The notes under the pieces were generated by a model that saw only the letters and a list, made by a program, of their open reading frames with translations, did not search any database and was not told where the DNA came from. From Rhinopomastus cyanomelas (Eukaryota; Chordata; Aves; Bucerotiformes; Rhinopomastidae), in NCBI GenBank assembly GCA_013400115.1, contig VXBP01007531.1:312260-376259 (forward strand): DNA of 64,000 nt. The letters run 5' to 3'. How positions within the stretch are numbered: the first letter of the stretch is position 1; the number at the start of each line of letters is the position of its first letter. Shown in pieces: positions 44,470-55,500 of this stretch. A program made the position numbers and the translations under genes.

Positions 44470-44660
44470 AGATCGATCCCGAATGTGCCAAACTGACACG
44501 GAGCCTCATTAGGGGTTAGTTTTCATCCTCCTGCTCCCTGGCAGCCTTCACATTATCCCATAAAATTTATTTACTATTTCATGAATACATAAGCAGCAGG
44601 CAAACGCCGGCTTTTTATATATTTACACTGTAGATATTTCACGGGAGAGTTATGAGTGTC
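44470..44660. promoter_or_regulatory. AT-rich candidate conserved noncoding element
   Basis: Starts in balanced CpG-containing DNA (GATCGATCCCGAATGTGCC). It continues CCTCATTAGGGGTTAG, ACATTATCCCATAAAATTTA, TTTACTATTTCATGAATACA and TTTTTATATATTTACACTG. The block is long, repeat-free and sharply different from the flanks. Confidence 0.42.
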
Positions 44661-44889
44661 TCTGAGGCAGAGTGGAGGGAGCGAGACGGGAGCAGGAGCA
44701 GAAGGAGAAAGCAGCTGCGAGGGAAAGGAGAGAAAGCCGTGGGGGGAAGGATGGGGATGGAACCCGCTCAGGCACTGCCAGCACTCAGGCAGCAGCTCGG
44801 AGCATCCTTTCCCCAAGCCTGGGTACTCACCTGCAGCTGGGGAACCCCAGGAGCTGGGGTGTGAGGGACAGGGACCATTGGGGTTTTGG

Positions 44890-44968
44890 GAATCGTAGAA
44901 TGGTTTAGGCTGGAAGAGACTTTGAAGATCATCTACTTCCAGCCCTCCTGCTGTGGGAATAGGAGCTG
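44890..44968 (-). mobile_element. CR1 LINE 3' tail, minus strand
   Basis: AATCGTAGAATGGTTTAGGC, TGGAAGAGACTTTGAAGATC and ATCTACTTCCAGCCCTCCTG are the reversed tail. The copy is cut off after about 80 bp. Confidence 0.9.
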
Positions 44969-45108
44969 ATGGCTGTGCACTGGGGCTGTGTGATGCTAGG
45001 GCTGCTCTGGGCTCCCCACTGGCATGGCCAGCCCCATCCCCCTGCCTGTTTGCCCAGCAGTAGGGCAGGACTCACGCTCTGCCTGCTGTACAGCAGGGCT
45101 GGAGCGTC

Positions 45109-45200
45109 CTAGAATCACCGAGTCATCTAGGCTGGAGAAGACCCTGAAGATGAAGTCCAGCTGTAAAATCATCCCACAGGGATCCCCAAACCACCCCCAG
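45109..45200 (-). mobile_element. CR1 LINE 3' tail, minus strand, diverged
   Basis: TAGAATCACCGAGTCATCTA, GGCTGGAGAAGACCCTGAAG and ATGAAGTCCAGCTGTAAAATC correspond to the reversed tail of a related subtype. It has the same orientation as the copy 140 bp to its left. Confidence 0.8.
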
Positions 45201-46889
45201 GCCACACCAAGGGGCTCATGGGATCCATCGCATAGAGCCTGTGAGACAAATGCCCACTGGCATCCAGGACCAGCCTCTGCCCCATGCCCTGGGCACCGCA
45301 GAGTTGACAGGCTGGAGCTCTGTGCCACAGTTGGTTCCTGCCTGCCCCTGCTGCCTCTGTCACAGCCCCAGCATGTTGCACACCCCAGAAATCCCCCAAT
45401 TCTAAGCCTATTGGTGTCTTATCTCAATCTAGGTTTTCATTTTGGGGTAAGGGAGAACAGGCAGACAGGGGATTTAATCCAAGCAGCTTTGGGGTGGCAG
45501 TGCCACACACATTTCTTCAAAATCCAGCGGCGATGTTGCCATTAGCCCCACAAATTACAAGATGATTAATTGTAACCTCATTTGTTTTTCCCTCGTTTGC
45601 TCCCCATTCAGCGTGGCCAGAGGAGGAGGATCTGTCACCCTCCTACTCACATGGCTCGGGGTGGGTTGGCTCTGGGCTGCTTCACCACAGAACAGTCCAG
45701 ACAGGGGGAAATCACCTCTTCCTTCCCCCTGAAGTTGATCAATGCCCCTTCCAAGAAAGAGCCTGGCTGTTGCAAGCCAGATGCCGTGCATGGGTTGAGG
45801 TTTGTATGGTGCAGGGGAAGCTCAGGACCACAGCAAGTTGTCTGCACCCAGCACACCCTGGGATGGATTAAAGCTGCAAACCCCATGACATCTACCATGA
45901 AACACAGAGAATCACTCCTGAAACACCCTCAAAGCCCAGCCAGGAGCTGCATTTCAGGGCCACGCTGTGTTCCCAGGCACAGTTCTCCCCCTGGTTCCAG
46001 TCACACACAAGCCCAGGAGAGCACAGACCCCACAGAGGGCAGTGTCACAGCTCAGTCACCTCCTCATCACCATGACAGGGTGTGAGAGTATTAGGGCCAA
46101 AGCAGGGAAAGCACCAGGAGCACAACGTGGTGGGTGGATCTGCACAACCCCTTTTCTGCTGGCCCCAAATGAAGTGCTGGCCAGCTATCCACAGCAAAGC
46201 TTCTCCTGCAACTTCATTTGGGTGAGACACCAGAGGGTTTTTACCCACCTGCCACCCTCAGAAGGATGAGAGCAGTGACTTCGAGGCTTCTCTGCATCCC
46301 CCAAACCTGGCTGGAGTTGGGTCAACAGGCTCAGAAGGGGACAGAGGGAAGGGACAAGCTCCATCTGTTGGGAATGTACCGAAAGAAGAGCAAAGACCCC
46401 CCCTATTTCCAGAGTGAATGTAGGGAAAAAAGAGACGAAGGCACTGGCGGGTGCTCATTTTAACTGCTCAGCCACTTGTAGCCTGATGCCATTAGAGAAA
46501 ATAAATAGACAAGAGCCACTCGAATGGTGCGTGCGGAGAAGAGATGGCAACAGAGACTAAACAAGTGCTGCAAGACAGAAGGAGGCACTATGGCTTTGAA
46601 GAAAAGCGAAGAGCTGGTGTGATGTTGCTGCTGATGCCTCCACTGCCAGCCTGGAGCTCTCCCAGCTCCTGCCTGGCTCCACAAAGTTGGCAGCCGCTGC
46701 TGTAAAACCCCCTTCAATGGTTGTGTGTGGTGGAGCCCCTCATGATGCTCCTCTGCCCAAACTCCCGTGCCCTGTGAGGACACGTAACATCATCACCTCC
46801 AGAGCTGGGAGTCACATGCTGCTCTGCCAAAGCAGCTCTGAGCTCTTCCCACTTGCTGCTGGAGCCTTCGTGATAGACGAGCTGGGGGC
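45201..46889. other. Unique sequence, no feature recognised
   Basis: Small AT-rich islets lie at 45540-45590 (AGATGATTAATTGTAACC) and 46450-46520 (GCCATTAGAGAAAATAAATAG). They may be regulatory but are too short to judge. Confidence 0.4.
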
Positions 46890-46985
46890 TGAGGTAACTC
46901 TGTGAGCGCTGCTCGATGCCTCCCAGAGCGAGGCCATTTATACGCGGTGATGGATGCGCTTATCAAGGGGGAGCGGCTGCAGCTC
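46890..46985. promoter_or_regulatory. Short CpG-containing candidate element
   Basis: GCGCTGCTCGATGCC, GAGCGAGGCCATTTATACGC, GGTGATGGATGCGCTTATC and GGGAGCGGCTGCAGCTCC combine CpGs, a TTATC (GATA) core and a TTTATAC core in under 100 bp. Confidence 0.27.
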
Positions 46986-48635
46986 CACAAAGCTCCTGCC
47001 ACCCCCTCCCCTCACTGGAAAGAGGCATAAATTCGGCAGAACAGCTTCACTAACCTGCGGCTGCTTGTCCACCTGCCCTGAGCCACTGTCTGCTCAGGGC
47101 ACAGCCACTGCATCACCCCAAGCCCTCTGAGTGGTGGGGGAAAACGCAGAGGGAGGTGGTCAAGAGTCTTCCCTGCCTGGAGGAGGGCTGGGAAGTGCAG
47201 AGCAGAGGCTATCCAAACACAATGGGCCACAGATGGGGAATTTTGGAGGCCTTCTGCTCCACTAGCCCAGCCAAGCAGACAGAGCACCCCCAAGCAACCC
47301 CTCAAGGTCCCCATCACCCAAGGCAGAGGAGCAGCAGGGTCAGAGCCTGGCAATGAGTTCTCATCCTGCAGACCCAAAGTTTGGCCCCACCTCTGGTCTC
47401 ACCAGCAGCAGTGGGATCTCACACACTCCAATCCCAGCAAAGTCCTCAGTCGGACAACTCCGCACACACTTGACTGGCTCAGCAGGACCCAACAGCTCCG
47501 CTGCAACAGCAGCAGCAACACGGAGCCATCTCCTGGTTTCCCACTGAGAAATTCAGGTGTTTTCACTTCTGAGCTACAAGATGGTTACATAAACGAGTTT
47601 TCTTTGCCAGGCACCGACTCTCTTCCTCCTCTTCCCTCCCTATCACCCTCTGCCGCAGCACAGCACAGCACAGCCCGAAGTCAATGCTCTGAGCTTGCCT
47701 GATGCTCTTCAAGCACCCACCAGCCCCAACCTGGGTCCCCACACTAAATATTCACAAGCAAGGGGGCAAAAAGGACCCAGAAGGGCCAGTGAATTGCCCA
47801 GCTAAGGCTGCTGCTGGGCAGGCAGGGGGGATGGAAGGGAAGGTGTTAGAGGAGATGTTATGGGAGACATGGGGAAATGGAGAGGGACTGCCAGGAGGGC
47901 AGTGCTGAGGTTCAGATCAAGTAGCACAAGATGAGGGTGAGGAAAGCCTCATCTGAACCATGAGAGCAATCAGCTTAGGCTGCTGCAAGGGGTGATGGAA
48001 GGGGCCTGTCCCCATCTGCTCCTGTGTCATGCTGTCCCTTCCCTGTGCTCTCTGGCAGCCAAGGGCTCCTGACAGGCCGCAGAGCTGCTGATCCCATTTG
48101 CCTTTGCCCCGGGGCTGGCTGGGGATGGAAGATACCTCTGTCAATAAGCAGCAAATGTCTGGAGATAAAACAAAAAGGCCCAGAAGAGTTCAGGAGGTTG
48201 ATTAGACAGCCACCGGTGCCTTGCTTCTGGGGATGCACAAAAGGTTAACCAGGGGGTTGCTTTGGAAAAGGGGCACTGAGGCACCTGGAGCAGAAGAGGT
48301 TCAGTGGAACAGCGATCCTGCCAAGACCCTGTCCCATGGTCCCTGACCACAGCCGGTGTCCGGCATCACCTTCACCCCACTATCAGTCATATCTGTGCTA
48401 CTGCTTGGACATGAGAAGCTGAACAAAGGAGAAGATGGCTGATCTTCTGCCCCGAGATGGCACAGTTGACAAGGAGCTAGTCCTGGCAGGAGGTCACAGG
48501 CTTTGCAAGCCAGGCAGGGACAGTCCAGGGTGCTCCATCAGCTCTGGCTCTCTGCGCTTCAATCAGGGACCTCTTGTTTGTACAAGGGTGGTTTAGGGAG
48601 CAGAGAGCCCCTTCCCCCAGCTGGTAGGACATGAG
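46986..48635. other. Unique sequence, no feature recognised
   Basis: A tiny GCACA repeat lies at 47656-47672. The GGAGATAAAAC run at about 48158 holds one GATA core. Nothing else stands out. Confidence 0.4.
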
Positions 48636-48742
48636 ATGTGACTTCATGGCCTACCCTAGATGGTCCTGCTCTGGCAGGGGGGTTGGACTAGATGATCTTT
48701 TGAGGTCCCTTTGAACCTCCACCATTCTATGACTCTGTGAAG
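48636..48742 (+). mobile_element. CR1 LINE 3' tail
   Basis: TCCTGCTCTGGCAGGGGGGT, TGGACTAGATGATCTTTTGA and GGTCCCTTTGAACCTCCACC end in ATTCTATGACTCTGTGA. Confidence 0.93.
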
Positions 48743-48859
48743 TGAGCAAACCCCTTCCCATGACATCCTCATAGGGCTCCATTGCTGAAACCTTTGCCCA
48801 AACCAATTGGCAACTGGAGTTCCATTTACTGGGAGATCACCAGCAAGAGACAGAACTTG
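48743..48859. other. Unique spacer
   Basis: Short ordinary sequence lies between a CR1 tail and an AT-rich island. Confidence 0.4.
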
Positions 48860-49095
48860 GAGTAAGAATATTCATGACCGAAGCTCCTGCCTAAAGCGGT
48901 CAGGAAGGTTTGTTGAATACATTCAGGTAATTAATACAGAGGAGAACATTGCAATTCCCTCTTTGCTGGTCCACAAACAGAAAGAAGCTAAATTCATTAG
49001 ATTAATATTTGTTGAGACTTATTAGTTTAGCTCTAATTTCCCGATTAGATGGCATTTCCAGCAAGTTGAGAAGAAAGCTCTGAAGATTCATTGAA
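48860..49095. promoter_or_regulatory. AT-rich candidate conserved noncoding element
   Basis: GAATATTCATGACCG, CAGGTAATTAATACAGAGG, GAACATTGCAATTCCC, AATTCATTAGATTAATATTTG and TCTAATTTCCCGATTAGATGG lie in about 235 bp without repeats. GATTAG and TAATTA cores recur. Confidence 0.42.
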
Positions 49096-50394
49096 CCTAA
49101 ACCCTGGCATTAAAGTGAAGGCAATTTAAAGCCTCCCTGAGAAGAAAGGCTGTGCCCAGCTGCTGGGTTTTGCTTTCAAGCCTGTCCCGGGCTATCAGAC
49201 ACATTTCTTCCACACTCAGGGCTCAGTCTAAAGTAAGTGAACATCTTCTCCAGCAGTCTAGATGGTGGGGTGCTTGGGGGAAGGAGTCATTGCTGCATCC
49301 CTGAGGGGAGCTGGTGAAGAACCTTGGCCATGCTGAGCTGATAGAGCATTTCCCAGGCCCCAACACCTGAATGTGACCCTTGTCCAGGCAGTCACTCTTC
49401 CTGAAATGGGGTTTGCCTGTGGCTTTGAGGGTGGCCTTCTCCACAGATCACTGGTGAGGCTTCAGCAGGAGATCCAGAAGATTTCACGTAATCCTCAAAT
49501 TGAGCTGGATGAGCAAGTCCAGGCTAATCCAAGGGGTGTCCTTGGCAGCTACGAACAGAGCGACCCACAACCCCTCTGCACCAGCAGGCTACACTGAGCT
49601 GCACCAAGCTGAGACACTCCTGCATTTCATTGCCACCACATGGAGACCTCGTTCAATAATCCCAGACAGGGAGGTTTTGCGCGACAGGAGCAAAAACCGC
49701 TGCTGCTGCTCTTAGTCCCCGTTGCTGCATTTGCAAATTCCTCCAGGCTCCTGGAGCCAGGAAACATATTTCATCACAAGGAAGAGTGTAGAGCAAAGAG
49801 GGGCTGCTGCCTGCCTCAGGGATCTGGAAAAAGTGAGAGGTGCCCAGCGCACAGTGAGATTCCTGCCCCAAACACCTCCTAACAGGGCTGGATGTGGAAG
49901 ACTTCACCTAGGCCTAGTCTGCAGGAGCTGGGGGGAAACTGGATCCATCTCTGAAAGCCACGTCTCTCCTGGGAAGAGCACTGCACTTTGGGAAAACAAA
50001 GCGCTTCATTCCCTGCTCCTGAAGGAAAATTCCAGGGAGGAGGAAGTGATTCTGAACTCTTACTACTGTAACTAGAGCACTGGAAACACCAGAGGCAGAT
50101 TCTCAGCTGGTGGAACCCACAGAAGACCTCAGTGCCTTACACAAGCTGGGAAAACACCCGAGCTCAGGTGATGTTCTGGTCACCATCCCTGAGCTTGGAT
50201 GCAGCATCTTTCTCCCACAGGGTTTGCTTCAGCCTCCACCTCCCTCTTCCACTGGCTGGAGAGGTCAGCATGCCCCTGCAGTGGGGAGGGCAGGAGGAAT
50301 CACCCCTCTGGGGCAACCCCTTGCCCCATTCCAGGGCTGACGCGCACCCAGGCATCTGCGGGGTGGCTGACCCCCGCGGGTGCCCGTGCTGACA
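49096..50394. other. Unique sequence, no feature recognised
   Basis: The 49650-49720 part carries several CpGs (GGTTTTGCGCGACAGG). No gene or repeat was identified. Confidence 0.4.
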
Positions 50395-50580
50395 AAAGGC
50401 CTATCTTCTCTCCGCCTAAATGATTTAAATTCTAATCAAACATCATTTATAGCACATCTCGGAGCCGTCTCCCGGGAGCTGGTCCCACGTGAGCCGTTGC
50501 CAGGGCAACCAGGGGGTCTCATTTCAGAAATGTCAGATTGCATTATTGTCTTCACACTTCTCTGATAACCCGGTGTCTCT
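50395..50580. promoter_or_regulatory. Candidate conserved element containing an RFX X-box
   Basis: An AT-rich half (CTAAATGATTTAAATTCTAATC, CATTTATAGCAC) leads into a GC-rich half with CTCGGAGCCGTCTCCCGGG. The X-box follows at 50496-50509. Then come GTCAGATTGCATTATTGTC and TTCTCTGATAACCCGG. It is repeat-free. An enhancer or promoter-like element is inferred. Confidence 0.42.
50496..50509. promoter_or_regulatory. Perfect RFX-type X-box
   Basis: GTTGCCAGGGCAAC is an exact inverted repeat (GTTGCC and GGCAAC) with a 2-bp spacer. This fits the known RFX-family consensus GTNRCC-N0-3-RGYAAC. RFX factors bind such sites at ciliary, immune and other genes. The match is seen directly; binding is inferred. 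Confidence 0.7.
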
Positions 50581-50786
50581 CCCTCTCCCGCTGCCCCCCC
50601 CCCCATCCCCGCTCCCCAGCTCTGCTTCATTCCTAGCCCTGCCAGCACCACCCTGACTTGACGTTGTGTACCCCCCTGGCTCTGACAATGGGTCCCCGTC
50701 ATGTGGCTTTTCATGGAGAGGAGGAGGTTTGTGTTGATGGCTCTGAGGGAGATGTTCCCACTGTCCCCCAGCACTGTATCCCCATT

Positions 50787-50835
50787 GGGGTACCACCACA
50801 CCAGGGTACCACCATGCTGGGGTACGACCATATGC
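50787..50835 (+). repeat. Three short GGGTACCACCA-type tandem units
   Basis: GGGGTACCACCACACCA, GGGTACCACCATGCT and GGGGTACGACCATATGC follow each other. It may be the seed of a minisatellite. Confidence 0.7.
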
Positions 50836-52324
50836 CTGTACTGGGCTAATTGCTGCCTCTCAAAAAATAAGGAGGCAAGGACCGACAGTTCAAACAGAGC
50901 TGCCGTGTCTGCCCAGGTGAGCCCCATGCGCCTTCATGGGGACCTTCCCTCTCAAAGCATCTCCCAGCTTATTCTGCCAGGGAGCCCCATGGTAAGGGGG
51001 TGCTGAGCTGCCCCTGCCAGGGTTAGGCATCCCAGGACACCTTCTGGAATGTGGCTGTTGCTCCGTTCCATGTTGTCTCCCTTAAAGAAGCTCCATTCAA
51101 TGGTGGCAGCTCAAAGCCATCACCCTGCACTGCAAGAGCTGCCTGTGGGTCCACTGGGGCAAAACAGCACATGGAGGAAGAGCATCTTTGCATGGAGACA
51201 CTCCTGGCCTAAGGCTCCTTCAAGCTTCACCCCAAGTTAGGCGTGAGTGGAGCTCCTGAGCCAGATCAACAGCAATGGGATGAGCCAAAACAAGTCTTTC
51301 CACCAAGCCCTGCTTCCAGCAAAGCTATGGAGCCCAGGTCAACATCTCTTACTTCACTGCTGCCTTGTAAAAGGACACACAGGAGGCACTCAATGACCAC
51401 CAAGCATACCATGATGAACTGCCCATAATGATCCAGAGACTCTCCATTCCTTGCACAGCACCAAGGCGAAGCAGGTTGAAGCACCACTAAATCATCAGAC
51501 AACTGACTCCAAGGTCTCAGCCCTATTGAGCCAAGTGTCTGTCTGACATAGCTGAGTAGGAAACCCACCAGCAGGGGAGGAGAACTCACCAGGCAGAGCT
51601 CAGGTACCTCACACAGTAGGAGCTTGATCACTGCCACCACTGGCACCTTCTTGGCACAGTGATCCTCCACTCCCTCTCAGCATCGCCAGGACAAGCTGAT
51701 TCTTCCTGGAGCACCAACACCACAGCTTGACACCAAGAGCAACATCCCCTCACCATGGAAGTAGTCTATATAAGCTTCAGGTTCTCCTTGTTCCTACATC
51801 TCCTGTGGCATCACTGACTCCCTGCAACCAGTTCTGCTGCTTTGGCCCTTCTCTCAGCTGGCACCAGTAATGTCCACCAATCTCCACCTCCCATGGAGGT
51901 CCATACCACCAGCTCCCCCAAGCCAGATTGGTGGCTCATAAGCAGAGAATAACATCCTGATGGAAAACAGTCCTGCTTCCACAGCCCTGGAAAGGGTCTG
52001 GCCAGAAGCGAGTGATGGTCCTACAACTCCAGAGCAAAACTGGGGTGTTCCTATGATTATTCTGACACAGCTCAGAGGTTGGGGGGTGGCGGGAAGGGTG
52101 GCCCCAAAGGTGGCCAAAAGGTGATGGGGTGGTGGTGGTGGCCCCAAAGACCTGGACTAGTGGTGGTGCCACCCCCATGGTACCCCCAGCATGAGCCCAT
52201 GTGAACTGTCCCACATCTCTCCTTCCATCCAGCCATCTGCTGGGTGCCTCAGCCACCTGATAAACTCCTAATGAACCTCCCAGCGCTGCCTCTTCCCAAA
52301 GAATAAACCAGCCCTGGCCCAGGC
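50836..52324. other. Unique or unrecognised sequence
   Basis: No CR1 or tandem repeat is visible. A TATATAAGC at 51768 resembles a TATA box, but I could not find LTR ends or a promoter context. A 134-codon minus frame at 51266-51670 has no domain I recognise. Confidence 0.35.
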
Positions 52325-52450
52325 GGTTAATATTTAACTGAATAAGGGCCATAAATATGGAAAATGGGACTTTTAATTAAATAAGCAGCTTTTAAAAGGG
52401 CCCTTGGGCCGAAGAGGCTTTTGTTTAAATATGATTGATTTGACATGTCC
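52325..52450. promoter_or_regulatory. AT-rich candidate element
   Basis: GGTTAATATTTAACTGAATAAG contains an inverted TTAATATTTAA. CCATAAATATGGAAAATGGG, TTTTAATTAAATAAGCAGC and TTAAATATGATTGATTTGAC follow. The block is repeat-free. The CCATAAATATGG has eight rather than six A/T bases, so it is not a standard CArG box. Confidence 0.4.
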
Positions 52451-54311
52451 TTTCCCTCCCGCTTGCTCTCACTCACTCCTTCTGCTTGCTGTGGGGCTGG
52501 GGACCAAGCTGAAGCATCATGGTCCTGCTGCAGGACCCACTGTCCCACCCACACCCGGGAGGGCACTGGGCAGTCCCTTGGCTCCTTACAGCTGGTGACA
52601 CCCAGTGGCTTCCAGGGCAGGATCTGCTGCCTCCCATAAACCCATCAAGCAGGGTTTTCCCTGTGAGGGTAGGTCACAGAGCTGATGGAGGGAAACAGAG
52701 ACCAAGAGGAGGGAACAACCTCCCCAGCTGCCAGCACAGTCAGGGGAGGGGACTTTGCCCAGTGTCTGGGATCATCCCCCCAAATTTCAGCACAGACCCC
52801 AGCAACAGATGTGCAGCAAACCCAGGTCTCCCTGACTTTGCTGCTCTGACATTTGGGTTTTCCTCGCTGTGGCAAGCGGCACTAATTAAATTCTCAGTTA
52901 CCCAGGCGTCGCAGTAGGGCCAGTGCAGGGGTTTATGGAGTGCCATGGGCTGCTGGTGGGACTGGGACATTTGAAGGCCTGGGATGACTCTGGGGAGGTG
53001 CTAGGGTGGGGGTGGTTTTGTCTGGACTGGCTATGTCACCCACTGCAGACGCTGCTCCAGGCTGAGCAGCTGCCAGCAACCCACTGTGTCCTCTCTAGGA
53101 CACCAGATCCGGCTGTGGATAAAACGGAAGTGGGATACAGTCACAGGAGGATGAAGCCATGGGAGGGCTGGACGTCAGAAAATATGGAGGAAAGGATGGG
53201 GAAGGGTGGGAAAAGGCCCAAGCAGGATCATCAGCACCTCCCAGTGCAAACCAGAGCTGAGTTCGCATCAGCAGGAGAGGATGAGGTGTCTGACCCTGGG
53301 ATGAACATGGCACAGAGGAGCTAGAAAAGGCAGCAAGACCAAACATTATGTCCCCAAACCTGCCCCTGCCTTGGGCTGAGGGGCAGTTACAGACCAGGAG
53401 AAGAGGTAGTCCAGGCCCAGCCACACTGGTCCCAATCAGTGCAAAAGCTGCAGCAAGGGTTGATCTCAGCTGCCAGCTGGTTCCTTCTGTGTTTTCCAGT
53501 TGTGGTTCCTCCATCTATCCTCCAGCGATCCCAGGGACTCCCTTTGCTTGGATTTCAGCCAAGAGCACAGAGTTAATTACTTCCACAAGCAGCTTGAGGG
53601 GAGCAAAGAATTACCTGGGCATGGACCTGTTGAGTCAATGGGATTTCATGAGCAAAGATGTGGAGAGGACGATGAAGAAAGACAGGGACCACCAAGCTGG
53701 AGGACAGGCCTTCTGGTGTCAGCTTGCTCGGAGACAAATTGAACTCCATGTCTGGCCCTCCTGCTTTCAGCAGGTCTTACTTCCCCACGGTGTCTAGTCC
53801 AGGCTCCCATCTCAGGTGTCATTGCTGGCCAACAGCCCTTCTAGAGGACAGTTGTCTCCTGAGTCACCTCCTGTCTGCAGTGACACACCCCATCTCTTCA
53901 TGCACATCACTAAAACCCATCTGTGTTTTCTGTAGAGCACACGGCACCACCTCCATAAGCCCCTCCACGGCACCAGGACAGGGTTGCTCCTTGTCAAGGT
54001 TCAATACCCATTTGAAAGGCAGAGTCAACACCTTCACCAGCTGGCTCCCAGCTAGAGGAAACAGGAGAAACATCTGGCCCATACTTGAGTCAAGAAGGGG
54101 TGTTCTGGATGTCCCCTGCTGGAATGAGACTCAGCACTTGGTCCTCAGCAGCATGAAGATGCTGCTAGCCTGAGATGTGCTGGTCTTGGCTGATGCTGAG
54201 GGATCCCAAGAAATTCCACCCCCAACCGCAGCCAAAACCCCAGAACAGACCAACTGCAGTGCTTGGTCACAACAGACTCAGTGGCTTTTCTGTGAATTCC
54301 AGCTCAAATGA
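52451..54311. other. Unique sequence, no feature recognised
   Basis: A short CACTAATTAAATTCTCAG islet lies at 52879. The frames are unremarkable. Confidence 0.4.
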
Positions 54312-54497
54312 ATCAGACTGGCTGAGGTTGGAAGAGACCTCAGAGCTCATCTACTCCAACTCCCTGCCATTGGCAGTGATGCCTCTCAACTAGACTTGGT
54401 TGCTTAGCGCCTCATCCAACCTGGCCTTGAACACCTCTAGGGAGGGAGCAGCCACAGCCTCTCCAGGCAATCGATTCCAGAGTCTGGCCAGCCTGGT
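54312..54497 (-). mobile_element. CR1 LINE, 3' part of an interrupted minus-strand copy
   Basis: Left end: GGTTGGAAGAGACCTCAGAG, CTCATCTACTCCAACTCCC, CAACCTGGCCTTGAACACC and CTCTCCAGGCAATCGATTCC. The copy breaks off near 54497 and appears to resume at about 54672. Confidence 0.88.
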
Positions 54498-54585
54498 CTA
54501 GGGTGGGGTGTCCCTGCCTGTGCTGGGGGTGTTGGAACTGGATGATGGTTCCTTCCTACCCTGAGTGACTCTGATTCCATGGCTT
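54498..54585 (+). mobile_element. CR1 LINE 3' tail nested in a minus-strand copy
   Basis: GGTCTAGGGTGGGGTGTCCC, GTTGGAACTGGATGATGGTT and CCTTCCTACCCTGAGTGACT read in CR1 sense and end in CTCTGATTCCATGG. It is opposite in strand to its host. Confidence 0.8.
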
Positions 54586-54671
54586 CTCCAGTTAGGTGAG
54601 CCTGCTCTGGCAGGGAGATTGGACTGGATGATCTTTCGAGGTCCCTTCCAATCCCTTATGATTCTGTGAAA
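54586..54671 (+). mobile_element. Second CR1 LINE 3' tail nested in the same copy
   Basis: TGAGCCTGCTCTGGCAGGGA, GATTGGACTGGATGATCTTT and CGAGGTCCCTTCCAATCCC end in ATGATTCTGTGAA. It belongs to the same subtype as the tails at 2.0, 17.3 and 48.7 kb. Confidence 0.93.
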
Positions 54672-55172
54672 ACCCAGTCTGAACCTCCGCTCCATCAGTT
54701 TCAAACCATTTCCCCTTGTCCTGTTGATGGATCCCCTTGGGAAAAGTGCTTTTCCAGCCTTATGTAGGATCCCTTCAGGTACTGGAAGGTCCTCCTGGAG
54801 TCTTCTCTTCCCTAGGCTGAACAACCCCAACTCAGCCTGACCTCATAGCAAAGGGGTTTCAGTCCTTGGATCATCTTTGTGGCCTCCTCTCAACTTATTC
54901 CCCTGTCCTTCTGATGTTGAAGACACTAGAACTGGATGTGGCATATGAGGTGAGGTCTCATCAGAGCAAAAGTGGGGAGAACCCCTTCTCCTGCTCTGCT
55001 GGCCCTAATTCCCTTGATGCATCCCAGAACACAGATGGGCTGCAGGAGCTAACTGTCAGCTCCCGCTGAGCTTCTCTTCAATCACCCCACAAATCCTTCT
55101 CTTCAGGGCTACTCTCAACCCACTCTGCACCAGCCCATCGCTGCCTGGGGTCAACCCAACCCCAATGCAGAA
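54672..55172 (-). mobile_element. CR1 LINE, upstream part of the interrupted minus-strand copy
   Basis: AACCTCCGCTCCATCAGTTT, CCCTTGTCCTGTTGATGGAT, CTTCAGGTACTGGAAGGTCC, AGGCTGAACAACCCCAACTC, GAACTGGATGTGGCATATGA and CTTCTCTTCAGGGCTACTCT appear in CR1 order on the minus strand. The last parts lie in ORF2. Together with 54312-54497 the copy spans roughly 690 bp of element sequence. It is not coding-competent. Confidence 0.9.
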
Positions 55173-55254
55173 GTTCACGTGAGAGGAATTCAGCCTGCGG
55201 GAGGTCCAATGCCGCAGAACTCAGGGCCACTCTCCGGGACAGCAGCATGAGGCA

Positions 55255-55500
55255 AAGCTTTCCGTGGCAGCTCAGAGATAGAAGGTCTGATTTTTAAAGG
55301 TCTGCAGCTTTGAAAGTGGAAGCAAAGCAGGGAGGGAACGGCGCCGTGTTTGCAGCCAACACATGTAATCTGTTGCAGCCCTTGTCAGACAAAGCAGTTG
55401 TGCCGTAAGACAGCGATTCCCAGAGGGGAAAGGGGCCAAGTGAAAATACTTTATCAGCCGCGTACATATGTAAAGCGGTACCCAGGCTGAAAAGCAAAGC
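55255..55500. promoter_or_regulatory. Candidate conserved noncoding element
   Basis: GGAACGGCGCCGTGTTTGC, ACACATGTAATCTGTTGCAG, AAAATACTTTATCAGCCGCG and TACATATGTAAAGCGGTACC lie in balanced, CpG-bearing, repeat-free sequence. The TACATATGTA is an exact palindrome at 55464-55473. Confidence 0.4.

Noticed and set aside
51768..51776. TATATAAGC as an LTR or core promoter
   Set aside because: No LTR termini, polyadenylation signal or tandem copy was found, and no start-site context is evident.
52350..52361. CArG box (SRF site)
   Set aside because: CCATAAATATGG has eight A/T bases between CC and GG; the consensus has six.
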